From positions 1 through 64,000 of the forward strand of contig JAISKM010000070.1 in assembly GCA_031261285.1 (NCBI GenBank): DNA of 64,000 nucleotides, written 5' to 3'. Under the pieces are notes generated by a model that was not told the origin of the DNA, searched no databases, and saw only the letters and a list, made by a program, of their open reading frames with translations. Below are positions 35,054 to 43,288 of the stretch, one piece after another. Each line of letters begins with the position of its first letter. Positions within the stretch are counted from its first letter, which is position 1. Made by a program: the position numbers and the translations under genes. The stretch comes from Candidatus Symbiothrix sp. GTDB lineage: Bacteria; Bacteroidota; Bacteroidia; Bacteroidales; Azobacteroidaceae.

Positions 35054-36435
35054 TAGGCAAGTTTCAATTTTTCATCCACTGCCTGATCTGAAAATTCTAC
35101 TCTGTATGTAGTGGGAGTAGCATATAATATATTTTCATTATTCTTCCTAACAGGGTCATTGATAATACTGACAAATGTACCATCATTTGTGAAATAAATG
35201 CGGTAAATATAAAAGTGATCCTTATGCTGTTCGGCAGCTACCCACTCATTGCGAGTCATGTTTATAGAATCCCATGTATCCGTAAAATTGGGCTTACTTA
35301 CACGCTTAGTTGTTTTTACTTCTATATATCTTGTAAATTCCGGATTTTTCAAATTTCTACTTGCTTCGATAGAAATTATATCATAGCCCAATCCTTTTAT
35401 TTTCCAAAAAGGTTTTACTTTGTTTACTAATCTGGGATTGAAAGATTTTACAATGTTTTTTTCGTGATTAAATACAAAGATTTCTCCATCATTTCCCAAT
35501 TCAGTCGATGATTGTGAATCTGCCGGTCTTTCGGGCACCATTAAACTTCCTGTATCTAAACTATTTATTGATGTTTTAAATTTATCTTCTTCTATTTGGT
35601 CTAAACTTCCAAAATATATTTGCCAATCCGATTCAATTTTTTTACCAATTTTTTTTTCTTCTAAATTGTATTTTGAATAATCAAGAGCGAGTGGTTTATT
35701 TAGATTATCTATAAAATAATCAATTGCGATTTGTTCTTTTGTATTGAGCCAAACTTTTTCTTTATCCTCTCTTATAAGATTTGCTAATTTTAAGTAATCA
35801 AACTGTTCATTTATGTGTTGATACCCCCACGCATAATTTTTAGAGATATCAACCTCCTTTTTCAATCCTTTTTCTCTGTCATATAATATTACAGATAAGA
35901 CTTCGTCAACAGAAACTTTTCCTTGGAGAACTTGTAAAGCATTCAGCACATAATATGCAATTTCTTTTTTTGTCAAAAGCACACTTTTCTGCCGTGCCAA
36001 TTTTAAGAGAGATAATACAAAATGATATGGTTTAAATGAAATATTATGTTGTATTTTATCAATAGTTGTACTAATCTTTTGGGAACCATTGGGTTGTTGA
36101 AATTTATAGCAAATGCTTTTAAATAAAGCGGGCTGGTCATTATCTCTCAAATATTTTATAGATCTATCTGACAGGTAGATAATTCCTTCTTTTTCAAAAA
36201 TAAGACCGAGTAATTTGTCTACACTTTCAGTTCTGTGGTTTTTGATTCTCTTACTATTACTGTCCACTTTCATATATTCTGACAATTTTTCATCAAATGT
36301 TTTAGCAAAACTCTTTGCCGGAATCGGACATATTTCGTTTAAAATTTCTGAGTAAATAGGCAAGTAATTATCCATTTTCAAAATGGATTTACCCCTAATT
36401 ATCGTGCATCTATATTGAATATCTGGATTATACAT
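35053..36435 (-). CDS. DUF3883-domain restriction endonuclease (probable)
   Basis: 460 aa. The C-terminal third is a DUF3883 / PD-(D/E)xK nuclease-like domain: GYDI with D352, then YIEVKTT with E372 and K374, then MTRNEWVAAEQHKDHFYIYRI. The N-terminal two thirds (helical, winged-helix-like texture) likely recognise DNA. First gene of the tightly packed operon with two methyltransferases; cleavage activity inferred. An alternative start is M21 (36375). Confidence 0.82.
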   Translation of the reverse strand: MYNPDIQYRCTIIRGKSILKMDNYLPIYSEILNEICPIPAKSFAKTFDEKLSEYMKVDSNSKRIKNHRTESVDKLLGLIFEKEGIIYLSDRSIKYLRDNDQPALFKSICYKFQQPNGSQKISTTIDKIQHNISFKPYHFVLSLLKLARQKSVLLTKKEIAYYVLNALQVLQGKVSVDEVLSVILYDREKGLKKEVDISKNYAWGYQHINEQFDYLKLANLIREDKEKVWLNTKEQIAIDYFIDNLNKPLALDYSKYNLEEKKIGKKIESDWQIYFGSLDQIEEDKFKTSINSLDTGSLMVPERPADSQSSTELGNDGEIFVFNHEKNIVKSFNPRLVNKVKPFWKIKGLGYDIISIEASRNLKNPEFTRYIEVKTTKRVSKPNFTDTWDSINMTRNEWVAAEQHKDHFYIYRIYFTNDGTFVSIINDPVRKNNENILYATPTTYRVEFSDQAVDEKLKLA

Positions 36436-36464
36436 TAGTATTCATTTTTTATTTTTTAGAAGCT

Positions 36465-36473
36465 ACAAAGGTA
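36465..36473 (-). promoter_or_regulatory. -7 element of R-M operon
   Basis: Minus strand TACCTTTGT, about 29 nt before ATG 36435. Confidence 0.65.
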
Positions 36474-36547
36474 CAACTTTTTTTTCAATTTCTAAAATTA
36501 CGTTGCCATAAATGTAGAGCAAACTTGACCATATAAAATAAAAATTT

Positions 36548-36575
36548 AACCATTAACCATTGAGCATTAACAATT
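36548..36575. repeat. AACCATT-type heptamer array
   Basis: AACCATT, AACCATT, GAGCATT, AACAATT in tandem. Confidence 0.85.
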
Positions 36576-36673
36576 ATTTTGTACCTTTTAGAGTGTAATG
36601 TGCAAGAGATTGATTGATAATATGAATTTCATATTTTTTTTGCCCCATTTTTCGCAAAAGTTTATTAAAGAAG

Positions 36674-36955
36674 GTGGATGGCATTATCTTCACTTACGAT
36701 GGATTGGTGGATATTAACGGGAAGATTATCTTTGAGAATAGTCACCTTTTTGAGCAAAGCATCATGCAATCAATTATTCTCACGATACGAATATCTATAA
36801 ACGATGGGCAGAAATGATTGTTCAACAGAAAGCCGGCGAACAAGGCAAAGGAACCTATTTCACGGGCTATGCCAGTCGCAAAAATCGCAAAAATTATGAC
36901 TATTCGCATGAGGATATATTGAAGTGGTTTATATTCCACCGACTATTTTTTAGAC
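36674..36955 (+). pseudogene. frameshifted gene remnant of unknown family
   Basis: One plus frame reads VDGIIFTYDGLVDINGKIIF then FENSHLFEQ (from about 36674); another frame, from about 36778, reads TNIYKRWAEMIVQQKAGEQG then KGTYFTGYASRKNRKNYDYS. Together they look like one protein broken by frameshift, without start or end. Not recognised. The rest of the gap up to lptE holds only the lptE promoter. Confidence 0.4.
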
Positions 36956-36985
36956 CAATTACTGTGAAATCTGAAATCTTTTTTC

Positions 36986-36993
36986 TACCTTTG
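36986..36993 (+). promoter_or_regulatory. -7 element of lptE operon
   Basis: TACCTTTG, 21 nt before ATG 37015. Confidence 0.65.
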
Positions 36994-37014
36994 TCCTCTA
37001 TATTTTAGTTGAAA

Positions 37015-37527
37015 ATGAAAAAAATAATTTTCTGGTCATTGGTCATTGGTCATTGTTTGCTGCTTACCGCCTGCTCGTTTTCTTACGGCTTCCAGGGCGG
37101 AAAATTGAATTATGACATCGTGAAAACCATTACGATACAAGACTTCACGAATCGTGCCACGCTGGTGAATCCGAATTTGGCACCCACGTTTGACCGCGCG
37201 TTGCGTGACCGTTTCGTTGAACAGACCCGTCTGACAGCGGTCGACAACAATGCCGACATCACTATCGAGGGCGAAATCACAGGTTACGACATCATGGGAA
37301 CCGCCGTCAAAGAGGACGCTTACGCCTCGCAGACGCGCCTGACAATCAGCATTCACGTGATCTACACCAACTTCAAAGAGGAAGGCAATGACGTAGACCA
37401 AACATTCACCGCATTCCGAGAATTTCCGGCATCCAGCAGCCTCTCGGAAGTAGAAGACACTTTGGTGCGTGAAATTGTGACGGAATTGGTGGATATGATT
37501 TACAATGCCACTGTGGCGAATTGGTAA
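37015..37527 (+). CDS. lptE: LptE-family LPS-assembly lipoprotein
   Basis: 170 aa. Lipoprotein signal with LLTAC lipobox (Cys near residue 20), then the Bacteroidota LptE fold (FSYGFQGGKLN, KTITIQDFTNRA, LRDRFVEQTRL, ITGYDI). Plugs LptD in LPS export. TTG 37009 lies upstream but ATG 37015 is preferred. The hydrophobic core of its signal peptide is encoded by three TGGTCAT heptamers (37033-37053). Stop is 14 bp before the next gene. Confidence 0.85.
   Translation: MKKIIFWSLVIGHCLLLTACSFSYGFQGGKLNYDIVKTITIQDFTNRATLVNPNLAPTFDRALRDRFVEQTRLTAVDNNADITIEGEITGYDIMGTAVKEDAYASQTRLTISIHVIYTNFKEEGNDVDQTFTAFREFPASSSLSEVEDTLVREIVTELVDMIYNATVANW
37033..37053 (+). repeat. TGGTCAT x3 in lptE signal peptide
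   Basis: Three exact 7-bp units; gain or loss of one unit would shift the lptE frame. Confidence 0.95.
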
Positions 37528-37541
37528 AAAACTATAAGGTT

Positions 37542-38141
37542 ATGCAAGCACACGAAATTATAGATTTGATGGCTCAAAAGAAGCCTTTGACGGAACATTC
37601 GTTATCGGAATTGCAATTGCTGACGGAGGAATATCCGTATTTTGCGACGGCTCAGGTACTTTTTACGCTCAATTTGAAGAGTCAAAAGGACAGCCGGTTT
37701 AATGCCAATCTGCGAAAATCAGCCTGTTACACCGGCGACCGTCGTCAATTGTCTAATCTCGTTGAACAATTACCCGTTTGGGCGACCCTTGTGGTCGCCC
37801 CGTCGCCCAACGCCCCAACGCCCAACGCTCCAACGGTGTTGCCGTCCGCGATTGATTCATTTTTGGAACAACAAACAGATGAGCAGCCCGAAGAACTAAT
37901 GTATGCTGCTCCCGCCGATTATGCGGAACAATTTTTAACAGATGCCGAAAATGCTGACGAAAGTGTTGATACAGAGAGCTTTTTCTCCGAAACGTTGGCA
38001 AAAATTTACATCAAACAGAAAAAATATGACAAGGCTTTGGAAATTATTTACAAATTAAATTTGCATTATCCGGAAAAAAGTCGTTACTTTGCAGACCAAA
38101 TGCGATTTTTGGAAAAATTGATTAATAATTCAAAAAAATAA
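37542..38141 (+). CDS. tetratricopeptide-like protein between lptE and secG
   Basis: 199 aa. N-terminus LSELQLLTEEYPYFATAQVLFTLNLKSQKD and C-terminus LAKIYIKQKKYDKALEIIYKLNLHYPEKS resemble TPR helices; no signal peptide. Standard neighbour of secG in Bacteroidales. Residues about 77-102 (WATLVVAPSPNAPTPNAP) come from a GGGCGACC-type palindrome and CCAACGC repeats, inserted in frame. ATG 37542 is preferred over the overlapping TTG 37521. Confidence 0.75.
   Translation: MQAHEIIDLMAQKKPLTEHSLSELQLLTEEYPYFATAQVLFTLNLKSQKDSRFNANLRKSACYTGDRRQLSNLVEQLPVWATLVVAPSPNAPTPNAPTVLPSAIDSFLEQQTDEQPEELMYAAPADYAEQFLTDAENADESVDTESFFSETLAKIYIKQKKYDKALEIIYKLNLHYPEKSRYFADQMRFLEKLINNSKK
37780..37836. repeat. palindrome plus CCAACGC repeats inside TPR-like gene
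   Basis: GGGCGACC-CTTGT-GGTCGCCC at 37780-37800 identical to 25874-25894, followed by 7-8-bp repeats CGCCCAA/CGCCCCAA. Confidence 0.9.
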
Positions 38142-38149
38142 AGGTAGAA

Positions 38150-38512
38150 ATGTATATTTTTATTACAGTATTGATTGTAGTGGCGGCTATTTTGCTTGCC
38201 TTGATTGTGGTGATTCAAAATTCTAAGGGTGGCGGTTTGGCTGCCGGGTTCGCGTCTTCTAACCAAGTGATGGGCGTGCGCAAAACCAACGATGTGCTCG
38301 AAAAAGCAACGTGGTGGTTGGCAACAATCGTGGTGGTGTTGTGCTTAGGCGCTTCGTTTACCATGAGTAGAGGAACGGTTATCGAATCGGATAATGTAAC
38401 GAAAGAGATTCTCGATCTCGCTGTGCCACAACAAAATACAAATCAAGCACCGCAGTTTGAACCGACTGTTACAGAAGAAGCTCCGGCTGCTCCTGCAGTT
38501 CCACAACAGTAA
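38150..38512 (+). CDS. secG: Preprotein translocase subunit SecG
   Basis: 120 aa. Two membrane helices (residues 1-22 and about 52-74) around KGGGLAAGFASSNQVMGVRK, the SecG signature, and a Gln/Pro/Ala-rich tail. Convergent with rnfC, 19 bp apart. Confidence 0.92.
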   Translation: MYIFITVLIVVAAILLALIVVIQNSKGGGLAAGFASSNQVMGVRKTNDVLEKATWWLATIVVVLCLGASFTMSRGTVIESDNVTKEILDLAVPQQNTNQAPQFEPTVTEEAPAAPAVPQQ

Positions 38513-38531
38513 AATCTCCGGCATTCGGGTG

Positions 38532-39839
38532 TTAGCGAGTTCTTGTTTTTCCCAACTTGATGTAATCGACCAACGGAAGATTGGCGGGGCAGGTGAATAA
38601 GCAGCAGCCGCATTCGATGCAGGCATGCACGGCGTTTTCTTTCAACTCGTCGAGCATATTCCGCTGAGCCAATTTGTACAACAAAAATGGTTGCAGTCCC
38701 ATCGGGCAGGCATCCACGCACTTGGCGCAGCGGATACACTCCGATTTTATGCCACGTTTCGACTCTTTTTCGGTCATAAACAAAACGGCACTCGAACCTT
38801 TGAGCGTAGGTGCATCCAGATTACTGATGGCGCGTCCCATCATGGGACCGCCGCTGATGATTTTGCCCGTATCTGCAGGCATGCCGTCAATCGCTTGAAT
38901 CAATTTCGAAAGAGGCGTACCAACCCGTACAATAACGTTTTTCTGTTTTTTTAGCTTTTTCCCTGTAATGGTGACGCTATTTTCAACCAGCGGTTTATTT
39001 TTTTGCACCGCTTCATACACGGCAAAAGCACTACCGACGTTGGAAACGATGCAGCCTGTTTCGATGGGCAATGCCCGGTCGGGCACTTCAAGTCCTGTAA
39101 TCGCCTTTATTAACTGTTTCTCGCTGCCTTGCGGGTATTTAGGCTTCAACGACACAATTTCAATGCCGTCGTAATTTTTGACCAATTGCTTGAGATGTGC
39201 AATGGCGTCGGGCTTGTTTGTTTCAATGCCAATGCAGGCTTTATCGACGGTGATGGCTTTTTTCAGAAGTTGAACACCGATTAGTAATTCTTCGCCTTTT
39301 TCGAGCATCACACGGTGGTCGGAAGTCAGGTAAGGCTCACATTCGGTACCATTTATGATGAGAATTTTGGCTGTTTTGCCTTCGGGAACAGTCAATTTTA
39401 CGTGCATCGGAAACATTGCTCCACCCAACCCGACCAACCCGGTTTCGGCTATTTTAGCTTTGATTTCTTCCGCTGATTTAGACAAATCGCGATTGATTTC
39501 CGTGCTGCGATCAATGCTTTCGTCCCAGTCGTCGCCTTCTACTTGGATGCAAATAGCAGGCTTTTTAATTCCTTGATAGTCAGCCGTTTCTTCTATTCCA
39601 AGCACGGTTCCGGACACCGACGAATGCACATTTGCCGACACAAATCCGGTGGCTTTAGCAATCAATTGACCCGTTTTGACGCGATCACCTTTGGCAACAA
39701 CACATTCTGCCGGTGCACCGGTGTGTTGCGATAAAAAAATCTTTACAACACCTTCGGGAGGCAGTTGTTCCAAAGCCGCAGTCTGCGATAGTTTATTTTC
39801 AGATGGATGAACGCCACCTTTTTTGAATGTTTTAATCAT
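38532..39839 (-). CDS. rnfC: Rnf complex subunit RnfC
   Basis: 435 aa. NuoF/SLBB-like domains with GGAMFPMHVK and ITGLEVPDRALPIETG, and two ferredoxin clusters CIRCAKCVDACP and CIECGCCLFTCP. NADH-binding arm of the Na+/H+-translocating ferredoxin:NAD oxidoreductase. Starts with ATGA overlap on rnfB. rnfD, G, E and A, which normally follow, are absent; secG lies convergent instead. Confidence 0.93.
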   Translation of the reverse strand: MIKTFKKGGVHPSENKLSQTAALEQLPPEGVVKIFLSQHTGAPAECVVAKGDRVKTGQLIAKATGFVSANVHSSVSGTVLGIEETADYQGIKKPAICIQVEGDDWDESIDRSTEINRDLSKSAEEIKAKIAETGLVGLGGAMFPMHVKLTVPEGKTAKILIINGTECEPYLTSDHRVMLEKGEELLIGVQLLKKAITVDKACIGIETNKPDAIAHLKQLVKNYDGIEIVSLKPKYPQGSEKQLIKAITGLEVPDRALPIETGCIVSNVGSAFAVYEAVQKNKPLVENSVTITGKKLKKQKNVIVRVGTPLSKLIQAIDGMPADTGKIISGGPMMGRAISNLDAPTLKGSSAVLFMTEKESKRGIKSECIRCAKCVDACPMGLQPFLLYKLAQRNMLDELKENAVHACIECGCCLFTCPANLPLVDYIKLGKTRTR

Positions 39840-40678
39840 ATTTCAGTATCCTTTTTTCTGGGTGGAAAATTCACTTCTTTGATACTTCCCATGGGGCATG
39901 TGTCGACACATTTGCGGCACAAACGGCATTTGTCTGCGTCGATGTAAGCCAAATTAGTTTCAATTGTAATCGCTTCAAACTCGCAATTTTTACGACAAAT
40001 AGCGCACGCGATACAAGCCGTTTTACACTCTTTACGGGCAACGGGACCTTTGTCTTTATTCATGCACGACACATAAATGCGGCGATTTTTAGGTCCTTTT
40101 TTGCGTAATTCCACCAGCAATTTAGGACAGGCTTTCACACAAGCGCCACACGCGGTGCATTTCGTTTCGTCAATTTCAGGCAATAGCGTTTCCGGATTGA
40201 TGTGAATGGCATCAAACTCACAAGCCACCACGCAATCGCCTTTGCCCAAACAGCCGAACGAGCAATCGGTATCGCCCGAGTAGGTAGCTGCCATGACGGC
40301 ACACGAAACGGCTCCGTCAAATTCATTCGTTCGCGGACGATTTTCGCACGATCCCGAACAACGTACCACAGCAATCACCGGCTCTTTTGCTTCCACTTTT
40401 TTGCCAAGCATTTCGGCAATTTTTGCCATCGTTTCATTGCCGCCAACAGGACAAAAAAGCGGTGAAATATCATCTGATTTGACTACTAATTCGGCGAATG
40501 CACGACAACCGGTACTGCCACATCCGCCACAATTGGCACCCGGCAACAGGTTTTCTACTTCATCTATTCGCGCATCTTCAACTACTTTGAATTTTTGCGC
40601 CACGATGTAAAGCACCACTGCCAAGCCAATAGCCAGTATGCCAAGCATGAGTATAGTCGTTAAAATTGTAGAACTCAT
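39836..40678 (-). CDS. rnfB: Rnf complex subunit RnfB
   Basis: 280 aa. N-terminal membrane helix, ANCGGCGSTGC four-Cys cluster domain, then ferredoxin clusters CTACGACVKACP, CIACAICRKNC and CRLCRKCVDTCP. ATG 40678 preferred to TTG 40684. Confidence 0.93.
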   Translation of the reverse strand: MSSTILTTILMLGILAIGLAVVLYIVAQKFKVVEDARIDEVENLLPGANCGGCGSTGCRAFAELVVKSDDISPLFCPVGGNETMAKIAEMLGKKVEAKEPVIAVVRCSGSCENRPRTNEFDGAVSCAVMAATYSGDTDCSFGCLGKGDCVVACEFDAIHINPETLLPEIDETKCTACGACVKACPKLLVELRKKGPKNRRIYVSCMNKDKGPVARKECKTACIACAICRKNCEFEAITIETNLAYIDADKCRLCRKCVDTCPMGSIKEVNFPPRKKDTEI

Positions 40679-40691
40679 TTGCAATTATTTC

Positions 40692-41108
40692 TTAATTTGT
40701 TTCGATGCGAAAACTAACTTTTTTCTCTATTTTATCATTCAACTGATGAATGATGACATAATACAAAGCAACTACTGCAAACGCCGCCAAAGCAGATATA
40801 CCTTCACTCAGCCGGCAAATTTTCACAAAAATGATGATCCCCGCGATAAACACACTAAGCGGAATCACAAAAGCCAATAGCACCGCATAAAAACCAACTG
40901 ACCGCTGCAAAGTCACCGTCACCGTATCGCCAACTTGGAGGTTGTAATTGCCATTTTGCAGAGTTATCTGTTGTGTCTGTGAATCCAGTGACTGACACAT
41001 AGATTTGGATTCGCAAGTGGCACATGCGGACATACGCTGAATATCGACAATGATTTCATCGTCGACAATCGCTGAAACAATACCTGTATGGCGTATTAAT
41101 TGAGACAT
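40692..41108 (-). CDS. RseC/SoxR-reducing-system family protein
   Basis: 138 aa. N-terminal HTGIVSAI... CATCESKSMC cysteine cluster, two membrane helices (about 72-115). Usual first gene of Bacteroidales rnf operons; 13 bp before rnfB. The upstream frame to 41144 is discarded because the -7 box (41131-41138, minus) lies there. Confidence 0.85.
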   Translation of the reverse strand: MSQLIRHTGIVSAIVDDEIIVDIQRMSACATCESKSMCQSLDSQTQQITLQNGNYNLQVGDTVTVTLQRSVGFYAVLLAFVIPLSVFIAGIIIFVKICRLSEGISALAAFAVVALYYVIIHQLNDKIEKKVSFRIETN

Positions 41109-41130
41109 CAAAACATTCTTTGTACACGAC

Positions 41131-41138
41131 AAAGGTAC
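41131..41138 (-). promoter_or_regulatory. -7 element of rseC-rnfBC
   Basis: Minus strand TACCTTTG. Confidence 0.65.
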
Positions 41139-41166
41139 AAACAAATTTTGAATTACAACTTATAAC

Positions 41167-41712
41167 TTACTTTTCGATTAAAAGTTTCAAATTTTCCAAA
41201 TTTTGTTGAATCACTTGTTTGGTGAAATCATCTGTCAGATTGCCGTGTTCGTCAAACTTGGTTTGTACGGCATTGATGAGCACTTCAGGTTTCATCACCA
41301 ATTTCATATCAAACAGGCGAAAAAAGTTTAGAAAAGCAGCCTGCATTCGCACCGTGCCCCACATACCGGGAGTAGCACCCATCAGTGAAACCGGTTTGCC
41401 AAGCAACGGATTATTTTTGCCGCGAGAAGCCCAATCAAGCGCATTTTTCAAACCGCCCGGAATGGAATAATTGTATTCCGGCGACACAATCAACAAGCCA
41501 TCCACCGTGTCTAATGTGTTCAAAAACGCACTTACGGCGGCCGGAGGCGTTTCCGTATCCAAATCTTGATTGTACAAGGGCAGTGCATCGAACGGCACAT
41601 CTATTATTTCCATACTTTCGGGCGCTAAGCTTGTCGCCACGTTCAACACTTTTTTGTTATAGGAATCTTTGCGCAAACTGCCGCAGAATCCCGCGATTTT
41701 TATTGTCTTCAT
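41167..41712 (-). CDS. NADPH-dependent FMN reductase
   Basis: 181 aa flavodoxin-like fold: GSLRKDSYNKKVL, PLYNQDLD, SPEYNYSIPGGLKNALDW (signature), GATPGMWGTVR. Reduces FMN or quinones. The open frame reaches into trpA to 41865, but MKTIKIAGFCGS at 41712 is the family start; 10 bp after trpA stop. Confidence 0.9.
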   Translation of the reverse strand: MKTIKIAGFCGSLRKDSYNKKVLNVATSLAPESMEIIDVPFDALPLYNQDLDTETPPAAVSAFLNTLDTVDGLLIVSPEYNYSIPGGLKNALDWASRGKNNPLLGKPVSLMGATPGMWGTVRMQAAFLNFFRLFDMKLVMKPEVLINAVQTKFDEHGNLTDDFTKQVIQQNLENLKLLIEK

Positions 41713-41722
41713 AACTATTTTT

Positions 41723-42487
41723 TTATTTGTATAACAGTAGGGTGTGGACAGCCAAATCAATATCCCCTTGCGCCAAAAGCGTGATGAATTTGCTGCCGAT
41801 GATGGCGCCTGAGGCGTTGGCGAAGGCGGCTTGCAACGTTTCACGGTTGGAAATGCCGAAGCCAATCAGGCGCGGATTTTTGAGTTGCATCGCATGGATG
41901 CGGCGAAAATAATCGAGGGTAGGGGTGTCGAACGCGTTTTTGGCACCTGTCGTACTCGCCGCAGAAACCATGTAGATGAAGCCTTCGGTGTGTGCATCAA
42001 TCAGTCGAATACGTTCCTCAGACGTTGCCGGCGTGATGAGCATGATGATTTTCAGGTCGTATTTGTCGGCGATGGGTTTGTACGTTTCCAAATAATCTTT
42101 GAACGGCAAATCGGGAATAATCATGCCGGAAATGCCGCTTGCAACGCTGTCCTGACAAAATTGTTCAAACCCGTAGTGCATCACGGAATTGAGATACCCC
42201 ATCAAAATCAACGGGATTTGCACCTCATGTTTGATAGCCGCTAACTGACTGAAAAGCAGTTTCAACGTCATGCCGTTGCGCAAAGCAATGGAGCCGCTGT
42301 CCTGAATGACGGGACCATCTGCCATTGGGTCGGAAAACGGAATCCCCACCTCAATCATGTCTACGCCGTTGGCTTGCAACGCCTTGATGACATGAGTCGT
42401 ATCGTCTAATTTCGGGAAACCTGCCGTGAAATAAATCGACAGAATCTCCGCTTTTTTTGTTTTGAAAAGTTCGTTTATTTTGTTCAT
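41723..42487 (-). CDS. trpA: Tryptophan synthase alpha subunit
   Basis: 254 aa TIM barrel. [29 protein letters not shown] with catalytic Glu and Asp, [16 protein letters not shown]. Cleaves indole-glycerol phosphate. trpB is not adjacent. Confidence 0.96.
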   Translation of the reverse strand: MNKINELFKTKKAEILSIYFTAGFPKLDDTTHVIKALQANGVDMIEVGIPFSDPMADGPVIQDSGSIALRNGMTLKLLFSQLAAIKHEVQIPLILMGYLNSVMHYGFEQFCQDSVASGISGMIIPDLPFKDYLETYKPIADKYDLKIIMLITPATSEERIRLIDAHTEGFIYMVSAASTTGAKNAFDTPTLDYFRRIHAMQLKNPRLIGFGISNRETLQAAFANASGAIIGSKFITLLAQGDIDLAVHTLLLYK

Positions 42488-42493
42488 GATATT

Positions 42494-42551
42494 AGCCCCC
42501 TAAATCCCCCTCAAGGGGGACATTAAAGCCCCCTTTAGGGGGTTGGGGGCC
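42494..42551. repeat. CCCCCT/AGGGGG palindromic element at trpF end
   Basis: GCCCCCTAAATCCCCCTC, AAGGGGGACATT, AAGCCCCCTTTAGGGGGTT: nested palindromes that also encode the last ~16 residues of trpF (NPLKGALMSPLRGI). Confidence 0.88.
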
Positions 42552-43288
42552 GGTTTTATAAATTGTTTTAACTTCTCTATATCTTTAACTCCGGGTTCTA
42601 CTTCAAAGCGGCTGTTCAAGTCGATAGCGAATAATTGCGGCAAATTCAACTGTTTGATGGCTTCTGCGTCTTCCGGCGCAATGCCGCCACTCAAAAAGAA
42701 AGGCGTTTTTCCGTTGTATGCTGATAAAATTGACCAGTCAAATTTCTTTCCCGAACCACCAAATTGAGGCGTTTTTGTGTCAAACAGAAAATAATCGCAT
42801 ACGGATTCATATTCTGCACAGCGTTTGAAATCGTCTGTTGATGCGATTTGGAAGGCTTTTATAATTTTTGTTGGGCAAACGTTGTTTATTGGGCGTATGC
42901 AATACGCCCCTACGAGGGTGTTGCAAAATTCGGGCGATTCGTTGCCGTGCAATTGCACCATTTGTAAATCAAATGTTTCGACGGCGTCCAAAATTTCTGC
43001 TTGGGTTGCATTGACAAATATGCCAACTTTTTGAATAGTTACCGGAATCGCTTTAACAGCCTCCACATTGAGGTTTTTGTCGTAGCGTGGCGATTGTTTA
43101 TAAAAGATGAAACCCATGAAATCAATCGGCAATTGGCTGACAGCTAAGATGTTATCAGCGTCGCGCATCCCACACACTTTTATTTTCAAAGCGCTGCCAT
43201 TACGAGAGGCGCTGTCATTGCGTTGCGGGCTCCGATCCGCAATCTCACCCGCAACCCCCTGAAAAGTAGTGCAATCTATCGTTTTCAT
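42500..43288 (-). CDS. trpF: Phosphoribosylanthranilate isomerase
   Basis: 262 aa. TIM barrel with VCGMRDADN, DFMGFIFYKQSPR, VGIFVNA, VQLHGNESPEFC, LSGGIAPEDA. About 50 residues longer than usual: residues 1-35 (to about NGSA) and the last 16 are encoded by palindromic elements at both ends. Start ATG 43288 overlaps the rlmD stop (ATGA), but a TTG just before KIKVCGMR could be the native start. trpF-trpA form a two-gene remnant of the trp operon. Confidence 0.92.
   Translation of the reverse strand: MKTIDCTTFQGVAGEIADRSPQRNDSASRNGSALKIKVCGMRDADNILAVSQLPIDFMGFIFYKQSPRYDKNLNVEAVKAIPVTIQKVGIFVNATQAEILDAVETFDLQMVQLHGNESPEFCNTLVGAYCIRPINNVCPTKIIKAFQIASTDDFKRCAEYESVCDYFLFDTKTPQFGGSGKKFDWSILSAYNGKTPFFLSGGIAPEDAEAIKQLNLPQLFAIDLNSRFEVEPGVKDIEKLKQFIKPAPNPLKGALMSPLRGI

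Noticed and set aside
41713-41865. 51-residue N-terminal extension of the FMN reductase
   Set aside because: Lies within trpA in another frame; MKTIKIAGFCGS at 41712 is the normal start.
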